A DNA stretch of 64,000 nt from Leptobrachium leishanense (GCA_009667805.1 CM019064.1:73654400-73718399); one strand, 5' to 3'; positions 10,029-21,989 are shown, numbered from the stretch's first letter. Numbers and translations are program-made. The notes: generated by a model not told the origin, from the letters alone.

Positions 10029-10545
10029 AAATTTATTTATTTATTTATTTATAAAGGATTTTACCAGGAAGGATACATTGAGATTTCTCTCTTTTTCAAG
10101 TACGTCCTGGGTTCAAGAACATTGAAATGTTACAGTTGTTACAGAAATACAAAGTAATCCAATGCAAGATATTAAAAAAACAAACAAACAAAACAAATAT
10201 ACAGATTAACAGAAAATAAATATGTAGGAAATAGTCATTATGTTACATGTTTACAGGTGCACTCCGTATTGAGGTATGTTAATAGGGAACTCTTAAGGGA
10301 CTTTAGACTGGGGGAAGATTTGATGGCGTCTGGGAGGTTATTCCATAATTGCGGCGCTCTGTAGGAAAATGAGGATCGAGCCACTTTCTTTTTGTATTGT
10401 GGTATTGCAAGAAAGGTGCTGGTCCTGGATCGGAGGTTATAGGATGGGGGAGCTGCTGGGGGAAGCAGTCTATTTAGGTAGGGTGGCAGCTTCCCAGAAA
10501 ACCTCTTAAACACCAGGTTGGAAAGGTGAAGGGTGCAATGAGCAA
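10029..10545 (-). mobile_element. LINE family A, 5'-truncated 3' end
   Basis: The (TTTA)n tail at 10029-10052 and the block with ACCAGGAAGGATACATTGAG mark the 3' end on the minus strand. The coding tail runs upstream to about 10540 and ends at the stop at 10238-10240. It shares protein words with the copies at 18613-18760 and 51540-51760. The 3' untranslated region contains a T-rich (GTTT)n run near 10172-10196. The family looks like the Jockey superfamily (CR1/L2/Rex1). Confidence 0.85.
10238..10540 (-). pseudogene. LINE ORF2 C-terminal fragment
   Basis: An open frame ends at 10238. Its last 100 residues hold VFKRFSGKLPPYLNRLLP, then the conserved tail with FSYRAPQLWNNLPDAIK and SLKSLKSSLLTYL. 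This P-x-LWN-x-LP and FK-x-x-L block is the typical C terminus of CR1/L2/Rex1-like ORF2 downstream of the reverse transcriptase. The 80 residues upstream of HLSNLVFK do not match the other copy (18613-18897), so the homology probably stops near 10540 and the upstream part of the open frame is chance. No endonuclease or catalytic RT block is present. Confidence 0.8.
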
Positions 10546-10786
10546 TCACTAGGGCTAACTGTATCGGGTACTGCAGTAATAATGTCCATGCTAGTCTATT
10601 GCATAGGCATAGATACATATTCCTTGGGTTTAATTGCTTGGTGTGTGTGACAGTTGTCCGTTTGCTGTTATTTAATGGGTTAATCTGGACCACAGCCAAT
10701 TCTGTTGACTGTATTATTTCATATAGAAACAGGTTTCTCTTGCAGTAGTGCTCCAGACCTTGTATAAGACTTACCTTGCAATGCAT

Positions 10787-11693
10787 TTACAAGTGTTTTT
10801 CACAGTTCTCAGTAGTTTTCATGCTGTTGTTAGAACTCATAATAATATGACTGATATTTACTATCTGTTTTCTTCAAACTTTCACTTTGAAGCAAATGGT
10901 AAAACAGACAAATCCTTGTGCTTCTTTCCTCTTTTATCACAATTATTCCCAAAAACTCTTTAATGTGTCTAAATAAAAACTGAGCAGAGAAACAGAGACA
11001 AATATGTTTACATAAAAAATTGCATGTGTACCCTTTGTCCTTGTGAGACGCCCTTCCAAGCAATCTAGTCTGACTTTCAAATCAATATTTGATTGGTACG
11101 ATATTTATTCTGATGGAAAAGAGGCTGTCAAAATGTGAACAAAATGATAGCAATAGTCTGAAAATAAAGTGGAAAGAAATTCTTCCAATTTTCATCCAAG
11201 AAAAACATTCTATCGGCAATGAAAGCAATCATAGCCGTAAATTATCATCAGCAGTGACTCCATTCCACACAGACAATAGAAGATAAATTGATCTTGGTAA
11301 TCTCATTGCATTCAGTTCATACGTTTGGTTATTGTGCACTGTGCTTATATCTTACTATACTGCAGTTAATACCTTGTTTCTTTTTGTTCTGGAATTGCAA
11401 CTTTTTCAAAAACAAAACATTATAATTCATATAATTTATGACAACATTCAGAGCCAGAAAATGAAATGAGATAGTTACAAATTGAGACAATGAACCCTTT
11501 ATGAAAAAATATGGTAATGATAATGAAACTGAAAATGAAAGGGACTCCATTATAAACTTTGTGAAAGAAAAAATAATCCAAATGGTTTTCTTCTTCATCA
11601 ACAAATATTACAAACTATACAATATAACTACTAGCTCTGCACTGACAGAATTTTTTTCCATACCTAGAGCACTTTTCACTAGATATATGCATG
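10787..11693. other. No recognised feature
   Basis: AT-rich DNA without repeats or coding signal that I can support. Confidence 0.4.
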
Positions 11694-12440
11694 CAGGGTT
11701 ATTCAAAGAGAATCTAAAAGTCACCGCACGTTCGGTGACTTTTCGTTCTGTTCAATACGGTGTGATTTGGCGATGCCATTTCGGCGACCCTACGGTGTAT
11801 TCAGCAAGCACCACAGGGCCGTTGTAGTGCAGGGAAAGGCCGCCGCAAACCCAACGAACACTCACCGCAAAACCCGACGAAGGCGCACCGAAACCCGCAA
11901 AAACATCTGGATTAACCCTGCCGAACACACCGGAGAAACCCGAGCAGCCGCCGATCACAGCGCAGAGCAGCCACCAGAAAAAGCCGACACCGCAGACGAA
12001 TGGAGTGAAAAAAAAACAGTACGCTTGAATGTTTGAAAAGTGAAACGCTGTTTGCAAAGAAACCACAGAACGAAAATGTCAGAAATTTACATATGAGATC
12101 CAATGAAAGATAATAAAAAGGGCTGTTACAGAAAAAAGAAAAAACGATTTAAAAAACAAGCGGAATTTTTTTTCCCAAAAAAATCACGAAAAATGTCTAA
12201 AAGATCCTAAAAAAATCTATAAATAGACTTTTTACTGCAGAATATTATAATCAACGGTTTATTAGATATTAAATTAAAACGGGAATATGTTTAACATTGA
12301 AGCCTATGGGATTCGCCTGAATAAACCTGTCGAATTGAACCACCGAACAGCAGGGCAATTCGGCAACTTTTCCCTGCTGTTTGGTGTTCTCTGAATAGAC
12401 GAAGCATTTCTTCTCTATGGGGATTTCACTGCCCTGTACT
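11694..12440 (-). mobile_element. GGTTATTC-ended TIR element (PIF/Harbinger-like), copy A
   Basis: It starts CAGGGTTATTCAAAGAG and carries a GC-rich terminal block followed by an A-rich middle and the block CCTATGGGATTCGCCTG. The same blocks in the same order appear at 33221-33738, and reversed at 20264-21240 and 46835-49039. The right end is degenerate; related sequence continues to about 12440. Non-coding. The class is inferred from the 3-bp TAA duplication around the copy at 46835. Confidence 0.6.
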
Positions 12441-14099
12441 TTCAGGGGTACTGACACAAAGTGAATATAATCCAGCAAACCAAAATCATTCCCTGCTATT
12501 AGGTTCCCAGTTAATTCGTTGTGGTATCATTTCATTGATTCTTAAATTTTTGTAATTTTTTGTAATTTATAATTAAGGCACACAATCAATAAGCATAGAC
12601 AAAGAATGATGAAGGTAATTGAGAGATCAAGACGAAAAATATCCAATAGCGTAAAACAATGTAGTAATAGAAGCAGGCTTGTGAGCAAAGTGTACGCAAT
12701 GGCTGTATCGTCTACATATCATAGACTTGACCAATTGGTGGCATGGTATAAGAGAGTAGGGCAGACGGGGGCCTGCCCTCTCACATTTCCCCAGTAGAAG
12801 GGGTAGCAGAATGCAGGAGAGATGAAGGGACCAGCTGACGGAATGAGTTTTTACACAATGCAGCTCCAGACTGGAAAGCTGTAGCCCATAAGGTCAGGGA
12901 AGGAATAGAGATAAGAAGGTGGAATATTTGGTGTTGGCTTCGGCAGTCGGGTGCCATCATGTCATGTCATGCTGCTGCCTACAGTGTGATCAGGGGAATC
13001 AGAGGTCCAGAGGGGAACAGGGTAGTCCCAGGGGTGGTAATTGGGGGGTATGGGGGAGTGCAATGTTGATCCATATTTTGGATTAGTTGGGGAATGGCTC
13101 AAAATTCGAACTAAACTCAAAAGTCTCTGTGCAAAAACAAATGCACAACTCCACTTTTTATTAGGTATTTTTGGATAATTTATAATTTTAATGCTCTGGG
13201 ATGAATCGATCAGACTGCATATTATTAAACAATAAAACTGGAAAAGTCAGTATATGGCCAACATTAGTATAACTTTTATCTTAGAAAATAACTTGCCTGC
13301 TTGATGCAATGTCGTAATTTGTCATTTGCTTCTGCACAAGTGTTGAAACCAATTCACTACGGTAGTAAATGGAAACACAAGCCTTTCGCCATCCATTGTG
13401 TACAAAAGAATAACAGAGCAATGATTGAAAGGATTCACTTACTATTGTTATTCCTTTAAAACAATAACCTCAACACTTCATTTCTGCTGTAAAGGACATT
13501 TTATGCTGGAAGTCCTTCAATATGTAGCACATAAAAGCGCTTGAAAAACGAGTTTGAAAAACTTCCATTGTTTGCTATTAATCCACATGCAATGCATCAT
13601 CTGCCTTGAGCTCTGCCCAGACCACAGTGTGCTTCAGACAATTTGATTAACAGTAGCTGCATTTCCTTTTAAACACCTCCTCAGGTGGGGTTTAAAAGAT
13701 ATGTAACTCAGAACTTGGCAACAGTTCCATCAGCTAGGTCAGACGAATGGAACCACTGATCATACTCATAACATCTGTTCCATGGATAGAGTCTGGTGAC
13801 AGCTCTCTTTACAGTTTGTTTCTTGAGCTAAAAAAAGTGACAAACACCCGAGACACAGAGGATACGTGCATGATCTAACCGAATTGCAGCATAAATGATA
13901 TTTAGAAGATCTGAAATGTCTGAAATTGTTTGATACATTTTGGATAAATTGACTCATATCAACTGCACGATCTTCTGGCAAAACATTCGATGGATAACAT
14001 GTAATAAAGATCTTACTGGTGGAGTGCCACACGTCTATTCAATAGTAGTAGTGGAATGATGAGATTCCGTTTGTTCATGTACAAAAAAATAAACATTTT
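12441..14099. other. Unique AT-rich DNA; possible conserved non-coding DNA
   Basis: No gene or repeat recognised. The stretch 13560-13690 has balanced composition and many TAAT, ATTAA and CAAT words, the look of vertebrate conserved non-coding elements. This is an impression only. Confidence 0.3.
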
Positions 14100-14107
14100 G
14101 TCTAGAC

Positions 14108-14289
14108 CAGTGTTTCCCAAACCTGTCCTCAGGACCCTCCGCCTCGCCAGGTTTTCAGGATATGTGAAGCGCAGCACAGGTGATATGATTTGCTGCTCAG
14201 TGATTGCAGGATTCAGTCTGCATTTCCCCAAGGTGATCTGCAAAATCTGACCTGGTTGAGGGTCCGGAGGACAGGTTTTGGAAACACTG
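14108..14289. mobile_element. 182-bp hAT MITE, copy 1, TSD GTCTAGAC
   Basis: Terminal inverted repeats start CAGTGTTTCCCAAACCTGTC; the right end, inverted, reads CAGTGTTTCCAAAACCTGTC. Exact 8-bp duplications GTCTAGAC lie at 14100-14107 and 14290-14297. The same element, also 182 bp, is at 61055-61236. The CAGTGTTTCCCAAAC terminus is typical of vertebrate hAT non-autonomous elements. Confidence 0.93.
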
Positions 14290-14297
14290 GTCTAGAC

Positions 14298-15219
14298 ATT
14301 TGTGGATAACATGTCGGTTTTAGATGTAGAAATATGTGATGTGCTGCAGAAAAACCACAAGATAAAAAGGTTGTTTTCTCATATTTAATCAAAATATGTT
14401 TTAAAAAATGTGCGTTTCCAAAATGCTTTCAATTATACCGTTTTAACTTTTTTTTACTTGTGATGAGAGTTGCTTTGAAATTGGGGTACATGGACCTAAA
14501 AGGCATTTGAAAGGTGCAGACCTGATTTTTTATACTGTTTTCCTGCCTTCTAATATGTTGAAGTTAACCTGTATCTACAATTCCAGGTGCAGGGTGTTGG
14601 TGGCGAAACCACTAGCCCTGCCATGATAGATGTCCACAGCTGAATTTCCATAACAGAACTGGTCTGAGAATTGGATTTAATGATGAATGCATGTTGCATA
14701 CTATGTTTCCTTCACAGATTTCAAATGTGTTCTAGTCCTGGAATTGGAGAGATTACTAATTTGCAATCAGTAGCAAATTAAATTTTTAATGAACCTATAA
14801 TGACCCTATATAAAGTGCATCAATTGTCTTCACTATATTATGGTTTTGTTTTAAATGGAATGGTTGTGTGACTCACATTACTGACACTGCTATGGTACAG
14901 AGTAATGGCTGGAGGAAAAGGTGAATATTTTTAACACAGAAGACGTCCTATTATTATTTATTTTGAAAGAAGTGCTGTATCCACCACATCACCCTTGAAA
15001 CTTGTTATACATATATGAGTCGAGCAAGAGGCAGATAATCCAGACACAAATGTAGCTGTACTGGCAAGGTCAAAACCAACAAGCCAAATATAAAAGTACT
15101 CAAGTGTCATTAAGACCCAAAATAGCTACTGCACCTTCATTGGTTTCAATCTAAATAGGGTTGAGAGGCATGTGTCATTCCAATCCAGAATACATTAGGC
15201 ATCCGTGTGCAAACCCTAT
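14298..15219. other. No recognised feature
   Basis: AT-rich spacer. Nothing coding or repetitive that I can support. Confidence 0.4.
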
Positions 15220-16125
15220 TAAAACCAGATTAACTTTAATGTAGCTAAATGTAAAGTTATGCACTTTGAAGTGAAGAACACACAAGCAACTTATACCCTA
15301 AATGGTACTGAGTTAGGGAAATCCAAGCAGAAGAAGGATTTGAGAATAATCATAGACTTCAAACTAACTAACAATGTGCAATGTCAAACAGCAGCTGCCA
15401 AGGCCAGCAAGGTATTGGCATTAAAGGGGAATTCACTCTTGGGATGAAAACATAATTTTGCCTCTGTATAAATCAATGGTAAGACGCACCTTGAATATGC
15501 CTTGCAATTTTGGGCACCAGTCTTAAAAAAGGATATTATAGCGCTAGAAAAAGTGCAGAGATGGGCGACTAAATGAAAGCTAACACATTTAAACCTGTTG
15601 AGTTTAGAGAAACGGCGCCTTAGAGGGGATCTGATAACTTTATATAAATATATACGGGGCCATTATAAACCATTGTCTGGAAACCTATTCATTAACAGGA
15701 CTATACACAGGACACAAAGTCACCCATTTAGACTGGATGAAAGGAAATTCGGCCGAAAGCATAGGAAGTGTTATTTTATGGTGAGAACAATAAAGCCGTG
15801 GAATTCTCCGCCTGTTGAGGTGGTTGGGTCAGAGTCTGTATAGATTTTTAAACAACGACTGGATGGCTTCCTGCGAAAACATAATATTAAGGGTTATAAT
15901 CTATAATATGTGGGTAAAAGCTTCTTGATCCAAGGAAAAATCTGATGCCATTCTGGGGTCTATAAGGAATTTTTTTCCCAGTATGTTGCATATTGGTGAG
16001 CGCTTCCGACTGGGTTTTTAGGCTTCTTTTGGATCAACAGCAGTAGGTGATGTGTGAAAGGCTGGGTTCGATGGATGCATGTCTTTTTTCATCCTATGTA
16101 ACTATGTAAGTATGTAAGATCAAAT
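15220..16125 (+). mobile_element. CR1/Rex1-like LINE, 5'-truncated
   Basis: A decayed ORF2 C-terminal part (15229-15880) is followed by a 3' untranslated region ending in CATCCTATGTAACTATGTAAG and a short (ATGTAAGT) tail. The protein words [32 protein letters not shown] and SLEKRRLRGDLI are diagnostic of the region downstream of the RT active site in CR1-clade elements. A second 3' end of the same family lies at 22511-22634. Confidence 0.88.
15229..15880 (+). pseudogene. CR1-like LINE ORF2 C-terminal remnant
   Basis: Fragments in at least two frames give [56 protein letters not shown], then RKHRKCYFMVRTIKPWNSPP and SESV followed by a stop. In birds and reptiles the CR1 reverse transcriptase ends with the same series of blocks in the same order. 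The catalytic FADD block lies upstream of the truncation. Stops at about 15444 and 15841 and frame changes make it non-functional. Confidence 0.88.
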
Positions 16126-16165
16126 TTTTTTTTGCAGTTAATCAATACTACATATTGTGCATGGA

Positions 16166-16209
16166 TTACCTTATTTATCTATTTATAAAGTATTTTACCA
16201 GAAAGGATA
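16166..16209 (-). repeat. LINE family A, extreme 3' tail fragment
   Basis: About 44 bases (TTATTTATCTATTTATAAAG followed by TATTTTACCAGAAAGGATA) match only the last part of LINE family A. This is a strongly 5'-truncated insertion, a few dozen bases after the CR1-like tail. Confidence 0.65.
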
Positions 16210-17255
16210 GGTATTGAATCTTCCTACTATTCAGCATTATGTATTACTTGGTTACTACACATAAAGGGTAATGGATAAAGCTTGTGGACACTCTCATCTC
16301 AGAGATCTGTCCAATATGAACAGTGCAAACGGGATATCAATTTCCAAGATCCATGATCTACCACCAAGATATCTTAGAGATGGACTGGTCGGAAGTGACA
16401 GGTCACGCATGAATTATGATGCCATTTCTAGACCAAATCTAGTACAAATGTGTAATATTTGAGGTGATAAAACAAAAGTTTACAACAGAGGTGTATAAAT
16501 GTCTTGATAACATCAGATAACCATGGCAGGTAAATTCTTCAGGATAAAGGGTTTGGTAACAGAAACTGATATAACTAAAGAAGTGCGGTAAGACATGTCT
16601 ATGTGCATAAGATGTTTATATTAACAATGTTTTATCTCCCTATTTTCACGGAGATAATGACTGTTTTTGTTTTACAATAAAATATGCATGTTCCATTTAT
16701 ACTGAGAATATTAAAATTAAAGATTTGGAATAATTCCTGGATGTTTTGCTACAGTAACAAAAACGAAAAAGGTTTATGCATGATGATTTTCAATAGCACG
16801 AACATGGACAAATCAAGTATATGTGGCATTAAACATTTGTGTTTAAACAAAATTGACAACGAATGCATTCCACTGCATCAATTGAACAGCCTTTGCAAAT
16901 ATCTTATGAAGAGAAATACATATTCAATATTATAGAGACAAAAACCGCTCAACCCCTTCACTACCGATAGAGATATCTCGAGCTTCCAAGGCACCATCTA
17001 GTGCCCCAATATCGAGATATCTGAATATTTATTTATTTATTTATAAAGGATTTTACCAGGAAGGATACATTGAGATTTCTCTCGTTTTTAAGTATGTCCT
17101 GGGTTCTAGAACATTGAAGTGTTACAGTTATAGAAATACAAAGTAATACAATGCAAGATATTAAAAAACAACACAAATATACAGATTAACAGAAAATAAA
17201 TATGGAGGAAATATAGTCACTAGGTTACATGTTTACAGGTGCATTCTGTATTGAG

Positions 17256-18441
17256 AAAAAATAGGATAACTAGTGGCGCAGTGATTTCAGTTACTCCTTA
17301 TACAATGCCTGAAAAGCTAATTGCATGTACCATACAAATCATCAGTATGCAATACAAAGTGCAAATGCAAGTCACGAAGGGTATAGAAAATCACAATATT
17401 CTGTATATGCAATATATTAAAGTGCAGTAGCAATAATTATGGTAAAGTGCGAGTGCACCAGTGAATAAAAGTGCAGGTGCAGCGATGAGGACAATGCAAC
17501 AGTGAAAATAAAGTCCAGTTATGATATTCAGTCTAGTCCATAAGAAGAGGGGGAACTTTCCGCCAATGATCAAGAAAGTCTATGATATTAATGCTCCAGT
17601 TCCTAGGTGGATGGGTAGTGCATCAAAAGTGCTTGAGATTAATTCCAATATTACCCCTTCCACAGCTGTCGCAAACTTGCTTGGGCGTATCTACTCCTCT
17701 GGTGGTCTCGATGAGCTCCACAACAGGAAATATAAAGGGGGAGAGAGGAGGGGAGATGATAGTGTAGAAATCCTCTATACGAGTGTGTTATAACAGGTAG
17801 AATTGCACACTTACAGATTCCAGAGCCTAATTGAATCCAGGCTCTGGAGTGAAACGCCTTGTGCCTTAATCTAGGTCACTGCCCTTCTTTAAAAGGTCTT
17901 CTTACTCCACCTCAGCCGGGGGACACAAAAATAAAGAAGAGACAACGCTCTCATAGCATGATACCAGTCATACAGAATGCTTTAGGAGGGGAGAAAATTT
18001 TGCACTCACCAATACAGGAGTCTTATGGGTCCAGGCTCAACTGTTAAGCTTGCGGAGTTCCTTATCGGTGAACTCCTGGAACTCTTTCGCTGTTCTCTTT
18101 GTGTCACTCTGCACCAGGTCGTGATTTGCTGGATGTCTTCAGTACATTCAATGGAGACTTATAAGCAGAAGTCCTGTGTAAAAGAACTGTGGAGCTTGCT
18201 TTCTGCTTGACTCACTGGTAGCTATGCTCCATACTGATGATTTGTATGGTACATGCAATTAGCTTTTCAGGCATTGTATAAGGAGTAACTGAAATCACTG
18301 CGCCACTAGTTATCCTATTTTATCTGATTCTACCTGCACATTCGTCGAGAGCCTGTGCCACCTTCTAGTTGGCAGCATTATCATATATTTCCACCTTATT
18401 TCTACTTACGAGCGCCTCCACCGAACCCTCCCTTATTTTTC
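17256..18441. mobile_element. 1186-bp insert with 93-bp inverted ends and 15-bp target duplication
   Basis: The 15-mer GCATTCTGTATTGAG occurs directly before (17241-17255) and directly after (18442-18456) the insert, so the boundaries are exact. The left 93 bases (17256-17349) are nearly perfectly inverted at 18230-18321, followed by 120 bases unique to the right side. A 15-bp duplication fits target-primed reverse transcription, while near-identical inverted ends do not fit a usual LINE. Penelope-like or other retroelements with rearranged terminal repeats are possible. I see no recognisable protein. Confidence 0.7.
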
Positions 18442-18612
18442 GCATTCTGTATTGAGGTATGTTAGTAAGGAGCTCTTGAGTGACTTAAGACTGTGGGGAG
18501 ATTTGATGGTGTCTGGGAGGTTATTCCATAATTGTGGTGCTCTGTAGGAAAATGAGGATCGAGCCACTGTCTTTTTGTATTGTGGTATTGCAAGTAAGGT
18601 GCTGGTCCTGGA

Positions 18613-19160
18613 TCAGAGTTTATAGGATGAGGGAGCTGCTGGGGGAAGCAGTCTATTCAGATAGGGTGGCAACTTCCCAGAAAAGCTCTTAAACACCAGG
18701 CTGGAAAGGTGAAGGGTGCGTTTAGACTCCAGCAATGGCCAGTTTAGCTCTTTTAACATGTCACAATGGTGGGTCATGTAGTTACATTGTAATGCAAAGC
18801 GGCAGAATGAGTTATACAATGTAGTAAATTTCTGAAGATGTGTTTGCGGGGCAGCTGTGTACACTACATCTCCGTATTCAATAGCCGGCATAAGCATTTG
18901 TTGTACAATCTGCTTTCTTACCGCGGGGCTCAGGCAGGATTTGTTTCTGTACAGGGCACCTAGTTTGGGGTAAAGTTTAGATGAGAGTTTTTCGATGTGG
19001 GGGCCAAAGGATAATTAGGGTCCAACCACATACCTAGATATTTGAGAGAAGTGACTGTGGTCAGCGTGCCATTTGATTTTGTCAACACATAAGTGGGGAT
19101 TTTGCAATTTGTGTAGTTTAGGTTTTGTTCCAAAGAGCATCGTTACATTTTTGTCATTAT
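18613..19160 (-). pseudogene. LINE family A ORF2 fragment
   Basis: A clear open stretch at 18613-18897 gives MLMPAIEYGDVVYTAAP, LYNSFCRFALQC and LVFKSFSGKLPPYLNRLLPP. Further 5' the frame is broken. Words around 19000-19160 (KLHKLQNPHL, FGTKPK-like) resemble the stretch following the RT active site, where a peptide like KTKVMLFG is expected. The FADD block itself is missing because of 5' truncation. Confidence 0.78.
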
Positions 19161-19561
19161 TTATGCCAATCTACAGAATAAAAGCAAATGAAATTTGTTT
19201 GCTGCAAACAAATTTAATTTTTTTTTGGGCTGCAGAAGGTGCCCCTAAAAGTTTTAGCCCTGTGAGCATAATGCCCAAAGAGCTAAAACTGTAAATCAGC
19301 AGCTGAATGCTCTGAAATATCGGCTTTCAGCAGCCGACGGAGGGAGAAAAAGAAGAAAATAGACCAACCAATCAAACCTTTGCAACTCAGTTTGGCAGTA
19401 GGTGGTGCCATCTTCTGGCCAAATTAGGTTATTTACAGTAAGAAATACAATGGTAAAAGCTCAAATATTTCTTACTGTATAATTAATTAAAAATTACTTC
19501 ACAAAAAACACTGGTTTCTGACAATGCTTTTTGGAAAAATCACTTGGTAGTGAAGGGGCTA

Positions 19562-20263
19562 AAAGATGAAAACTTGTAGTGAACCATATAAAAAGGAAAA
19601 CTGGACATTGGAGGGCACTTCCCAAGTTGCCCATACCTATTTATACCCAGCCTTCATAAAACAAACCAAAAACTGTATGACTTACTACTATAAAGGGTGG
19701 GGGGAAGGTTCTTCCTCAGGGGTAGACAAAACTGATCACCTCCCCTAGTAAGTGTAGGAAAGGTGAAAAAAGAAAGTATTTACAGATGATCTTTGGGAAA
19801 CTCATCTGTCAACATGCAGACACAGTCAGTATAAAATCAACAATAGTTTTAAAAGAAGATACTTACTACTCCAAAACAACAATATACAGAAATTCATTTT
19901 AGTGGTAAGGAACAGATATTATTTGATCAGAGAGATATGGGTTAGCGCTGCAAAAAGTGCTTTGCTCATGGTCCCTGAAATCCTAGAACTGGTTAAGTTC
20001 AGTACAGAAACATTTTTGATTGCATTTACTGTTTGAAATTGATTTGATTTAATTATTTTAATATGTTTTATTTCATACCAGGATCCGTATCTATTTAAAG
20101 TTTTCGTATATCAAATTAACATATTAACATATTAATATATTCTACTACAATATTACCTTTTAACAGAAGATTGTTCTGTGGACTTACCGTTCTTTGAAGA
20201 GCAAAGTATTCACTATAATTATCAACTACTGGTTTATTGCTGTCTGATTTTAATACATAACAT
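19562..20263. other. No recognised feature
   Basis: AT-rich spacer with short ATATTAACATATTAAC repeats near 20115-20135. Nothing coding. Confidence 0.4.
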
Positions 20264-21240
20264 AAAGGGTTATTTAATAAGTGCTGAACTTGCCTCCAAA
20301 TTGCACCGAACGGTGAATGTCACCGTACAGTGCAATTTCGTGGCAGTTCGGCTATTCAGAAAGCTGTCAATTCGCCAAATACAGGGAAATTGACAGCAAA
20401 ATACAGTGCAGTTCGCTGCAATTCGGCAACCTTCGGCGGCAGCGAAATTGTCCAATAGTGAAGTATTGGTTAAGCTATTCAGAGAACACCGAACTGCACC
20501 AAAATGTTGGTGAAATGCCCAGATTTTTGGTGGTTCAGTTTGACAGGTTTATTAAACAGGGGAATCCCATAGGTTTCAATGTAGAAAAAATGACCTTTCT
20601 ATTTTTTATTCAACTGTTTATTCTTTTAATTTGCTGAAAAAAGTATTTTTAAATTTCTTTTTAGGCCTTTTTTCTGGAATTTTTAGACGAATCCCATAGG
20701 ATTCAATGTTAAAAAATATTATCATTTTTATTTTATTTTTATTCAACTGTTTATTCTTTTTATTTGCAGCAAAAAGCGTTTTAACTTCTTGATTTTTTTG
20801 GAATTTTTAGGGTATTTCTTTGTATTTTTAAAGCAAAATCTTTGATTCTCATTTTTTTAAAGGCTTTTTTTTCTATTTTGTAACAGAACGTTTTATTATT
20901 TTTTATAGGACCATTTCTATTATTTCACACATTTTCATGCATTTTTATTGTTTTAAAAACCTTTTAAAGAATGGTGAGGTTCGGCGAACTGTTCGGCGCT
21001 CTTTGGTGGCGTTTGGCAGTCTGTTCGACGGTGTTCAGCGGCTTTCAGCCGGCTTAGCGGCAGGCACTGGTGGCGTTCGCGGTCTTCGGCGGCTCCTGTT
21101 GTATGCACTCTGGAGACCCCGCAGTGTATACCAAATTCCCCGCAGGATCGTGAACTGAAATCACCAAAGCGCACCAAAGTGCGCCGAATGAGACAGCACC
21201 AAAGTTTCACTGAAATTTTGGCGCTTTCTGAATATCTGTC
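20264..21240 (+). mobile_element. GGTTATTC-ended TIR element (PIF/Harbinger-like), copy D
   Basis: The left end AAAGGGTTATTTAATAAGTG and the right end GGCGCTTTCTGAATATCTGT are degenerate versions of the family termini. The block AATCCCATAGGTTTCAATG occurs at about 20563, and a variant (ATCCCATAGGATTCAATG) near 20692. A long T-rich middle and a GC-rich block of G-T-T-C-G-G-C words (20985-21090) follow. The order matches the copy at 46835. No reading frame of note. Confidence 0.6.
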
Positions 21241-21243
21241 TTA

Positions 21244-21989
21244 GGGCTAATCGCGTGGTTTTTTGCGCGAAGCGTTCAACGTTAACGCATGAAAATCACC
21301 GCTGGACTTACATTCCTCGCGCATTTTTTCATCCGTCGGGAAATTGCGCTCGGAAAACCGATGCGCAAATATGCGCGCAAAGTACCGTTGCTCGCAGAAA
21401 TCAGTGAGCGCAATGTAATTTTTAACGTGAGTCCGGACTGCGCACAACATTCGTACGTTTTGAGGAGAGTCCGTCATTTTTGTGCGGACTGCGCACAACA
21501 TTTGTACGTTTTGACGAGAGTCCGTCATTTTTGTGCGGACTGCGCACAAGATTCGTACGTTTTGACGGAAGACAAGGTAGTGGCCGTCATTTTTGACGGA
21601 TCTAGTAAAAATAACGTGCGCATCGACGTTCTCCGTTGTGAATCCGCAGTTTGGTACGGTCAGGTTGTTACAATTTGCCGTTACCACCAGCTTTTCAAAG
21701 ACGTTAAAATTATGCGCGCAAACGTTGTCTGTTAAATTTTGCGCTAAGATTGTAATACCATGCATTCACCAGCGCACAAACGCATTTGCGCTCACAATGT
21801 TAAGTATACGAAGCGTGCGCAGTACATTACGCTCGTGCAGGGTTCACGCAGGTTCACCCGCGGTAGACGTTAACGCGCATTTTTTGTGCAGACATTGTAA
21901 TACGACGTTCTGCGCAAAGTGTTTTGCCCCTCGCGTTAATGTGTTTTTGCGCACGCATTAACGTTTGCGCAAAGAGTGTAATAGGGCCC
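21244..21989. mobile_element. CpG-rich TIR element with TTA duplication (PIF/Harbinger-like)
   Basis: It starts GGGCTAATCGCG and ends GTGTAATAGGGCCC. TTA lies on both sides (21241-21243 and 21990-21992), the 3-bp TWA duplication of PIF/Harbinger elements. It is densely packed with CpG (GCGCAAA, AACGTTAACGC, TGCGCAC), unlike all its neighbours. Three units of a 51-bp tandem repeat sit at 21434-21575. The 148- and 172-codon frames on the two strands overlap each other over this repeat and are not credible genes. Confidence 0.65.
21434..21575. repeat. 51-bp tandem repeat, about 2.8 units
   Basis: CGGACTGCGCACAA recurs at 21434, 21485 and 21536, each followed by ATTCGTACGTTTTGA or a close variant. 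The near-identity of units with many CpG implies a recent expansion or lack of methylation decay. Confidence 0.85.

Larger units (their letters stand above)
17025..19175 (-). mobile_element. LINE family A copy inside the TTAA element, split by a 1.2-kb insert
   Basis: The 3' tail (ATTTATTTATTTATAAAGG) starts at about 17028, and the 3' untranslated region runs to 17255. After the insert it continues from 18442 into ORF2 on the minus strand as far as about 19170. This is the longest family A copy in the window and shows residues upstream of those at 10238, including an RT-palm-distal block. It replaced part of the host TTAA element. Confidence 0.85.
16953..19558. mobile_element. TTAA-target element (piggyBac-like), copy 1, split by a LINE
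   Basis: The left end CCCCTTCACTACCGA pairs with the right end TCGG-like CACTTGGTAGTGAAGGGG. Flanks are TCAA and CTAA, decayed forms of TTAA. The copy at 61739-63532 has the same two ends in reverse, with intact TTAA on both sides. Its internal blocks (GAGATATCTCG, GGGCTGCAGAAGGTGCC, ACACTGGTTTCTGACAATG) correspond one by one to those here. Non-coding. LINE family A occupies about 17025-19175. Confidence 0.8.

Noticed and set aside
18230..18300. CTGATGA followed later by GAAA at the right arm of the 1.2-kb insert, reminiscent of a hammerhead ribozyme core
   Set aside because: I could not draw the three stems: the interval to GAAA is long and the required stem II hairpin does not form well. 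Recorded because Penelope-like elements often carry hammerhead motifs.
21247..21765. Overlapping 172- and 148-codon frames on opposite strands
   Set aside because: Both read the same 51-bp tandem repeat inside a TIR element; lack of stops comes from the CpG-rich repeat.
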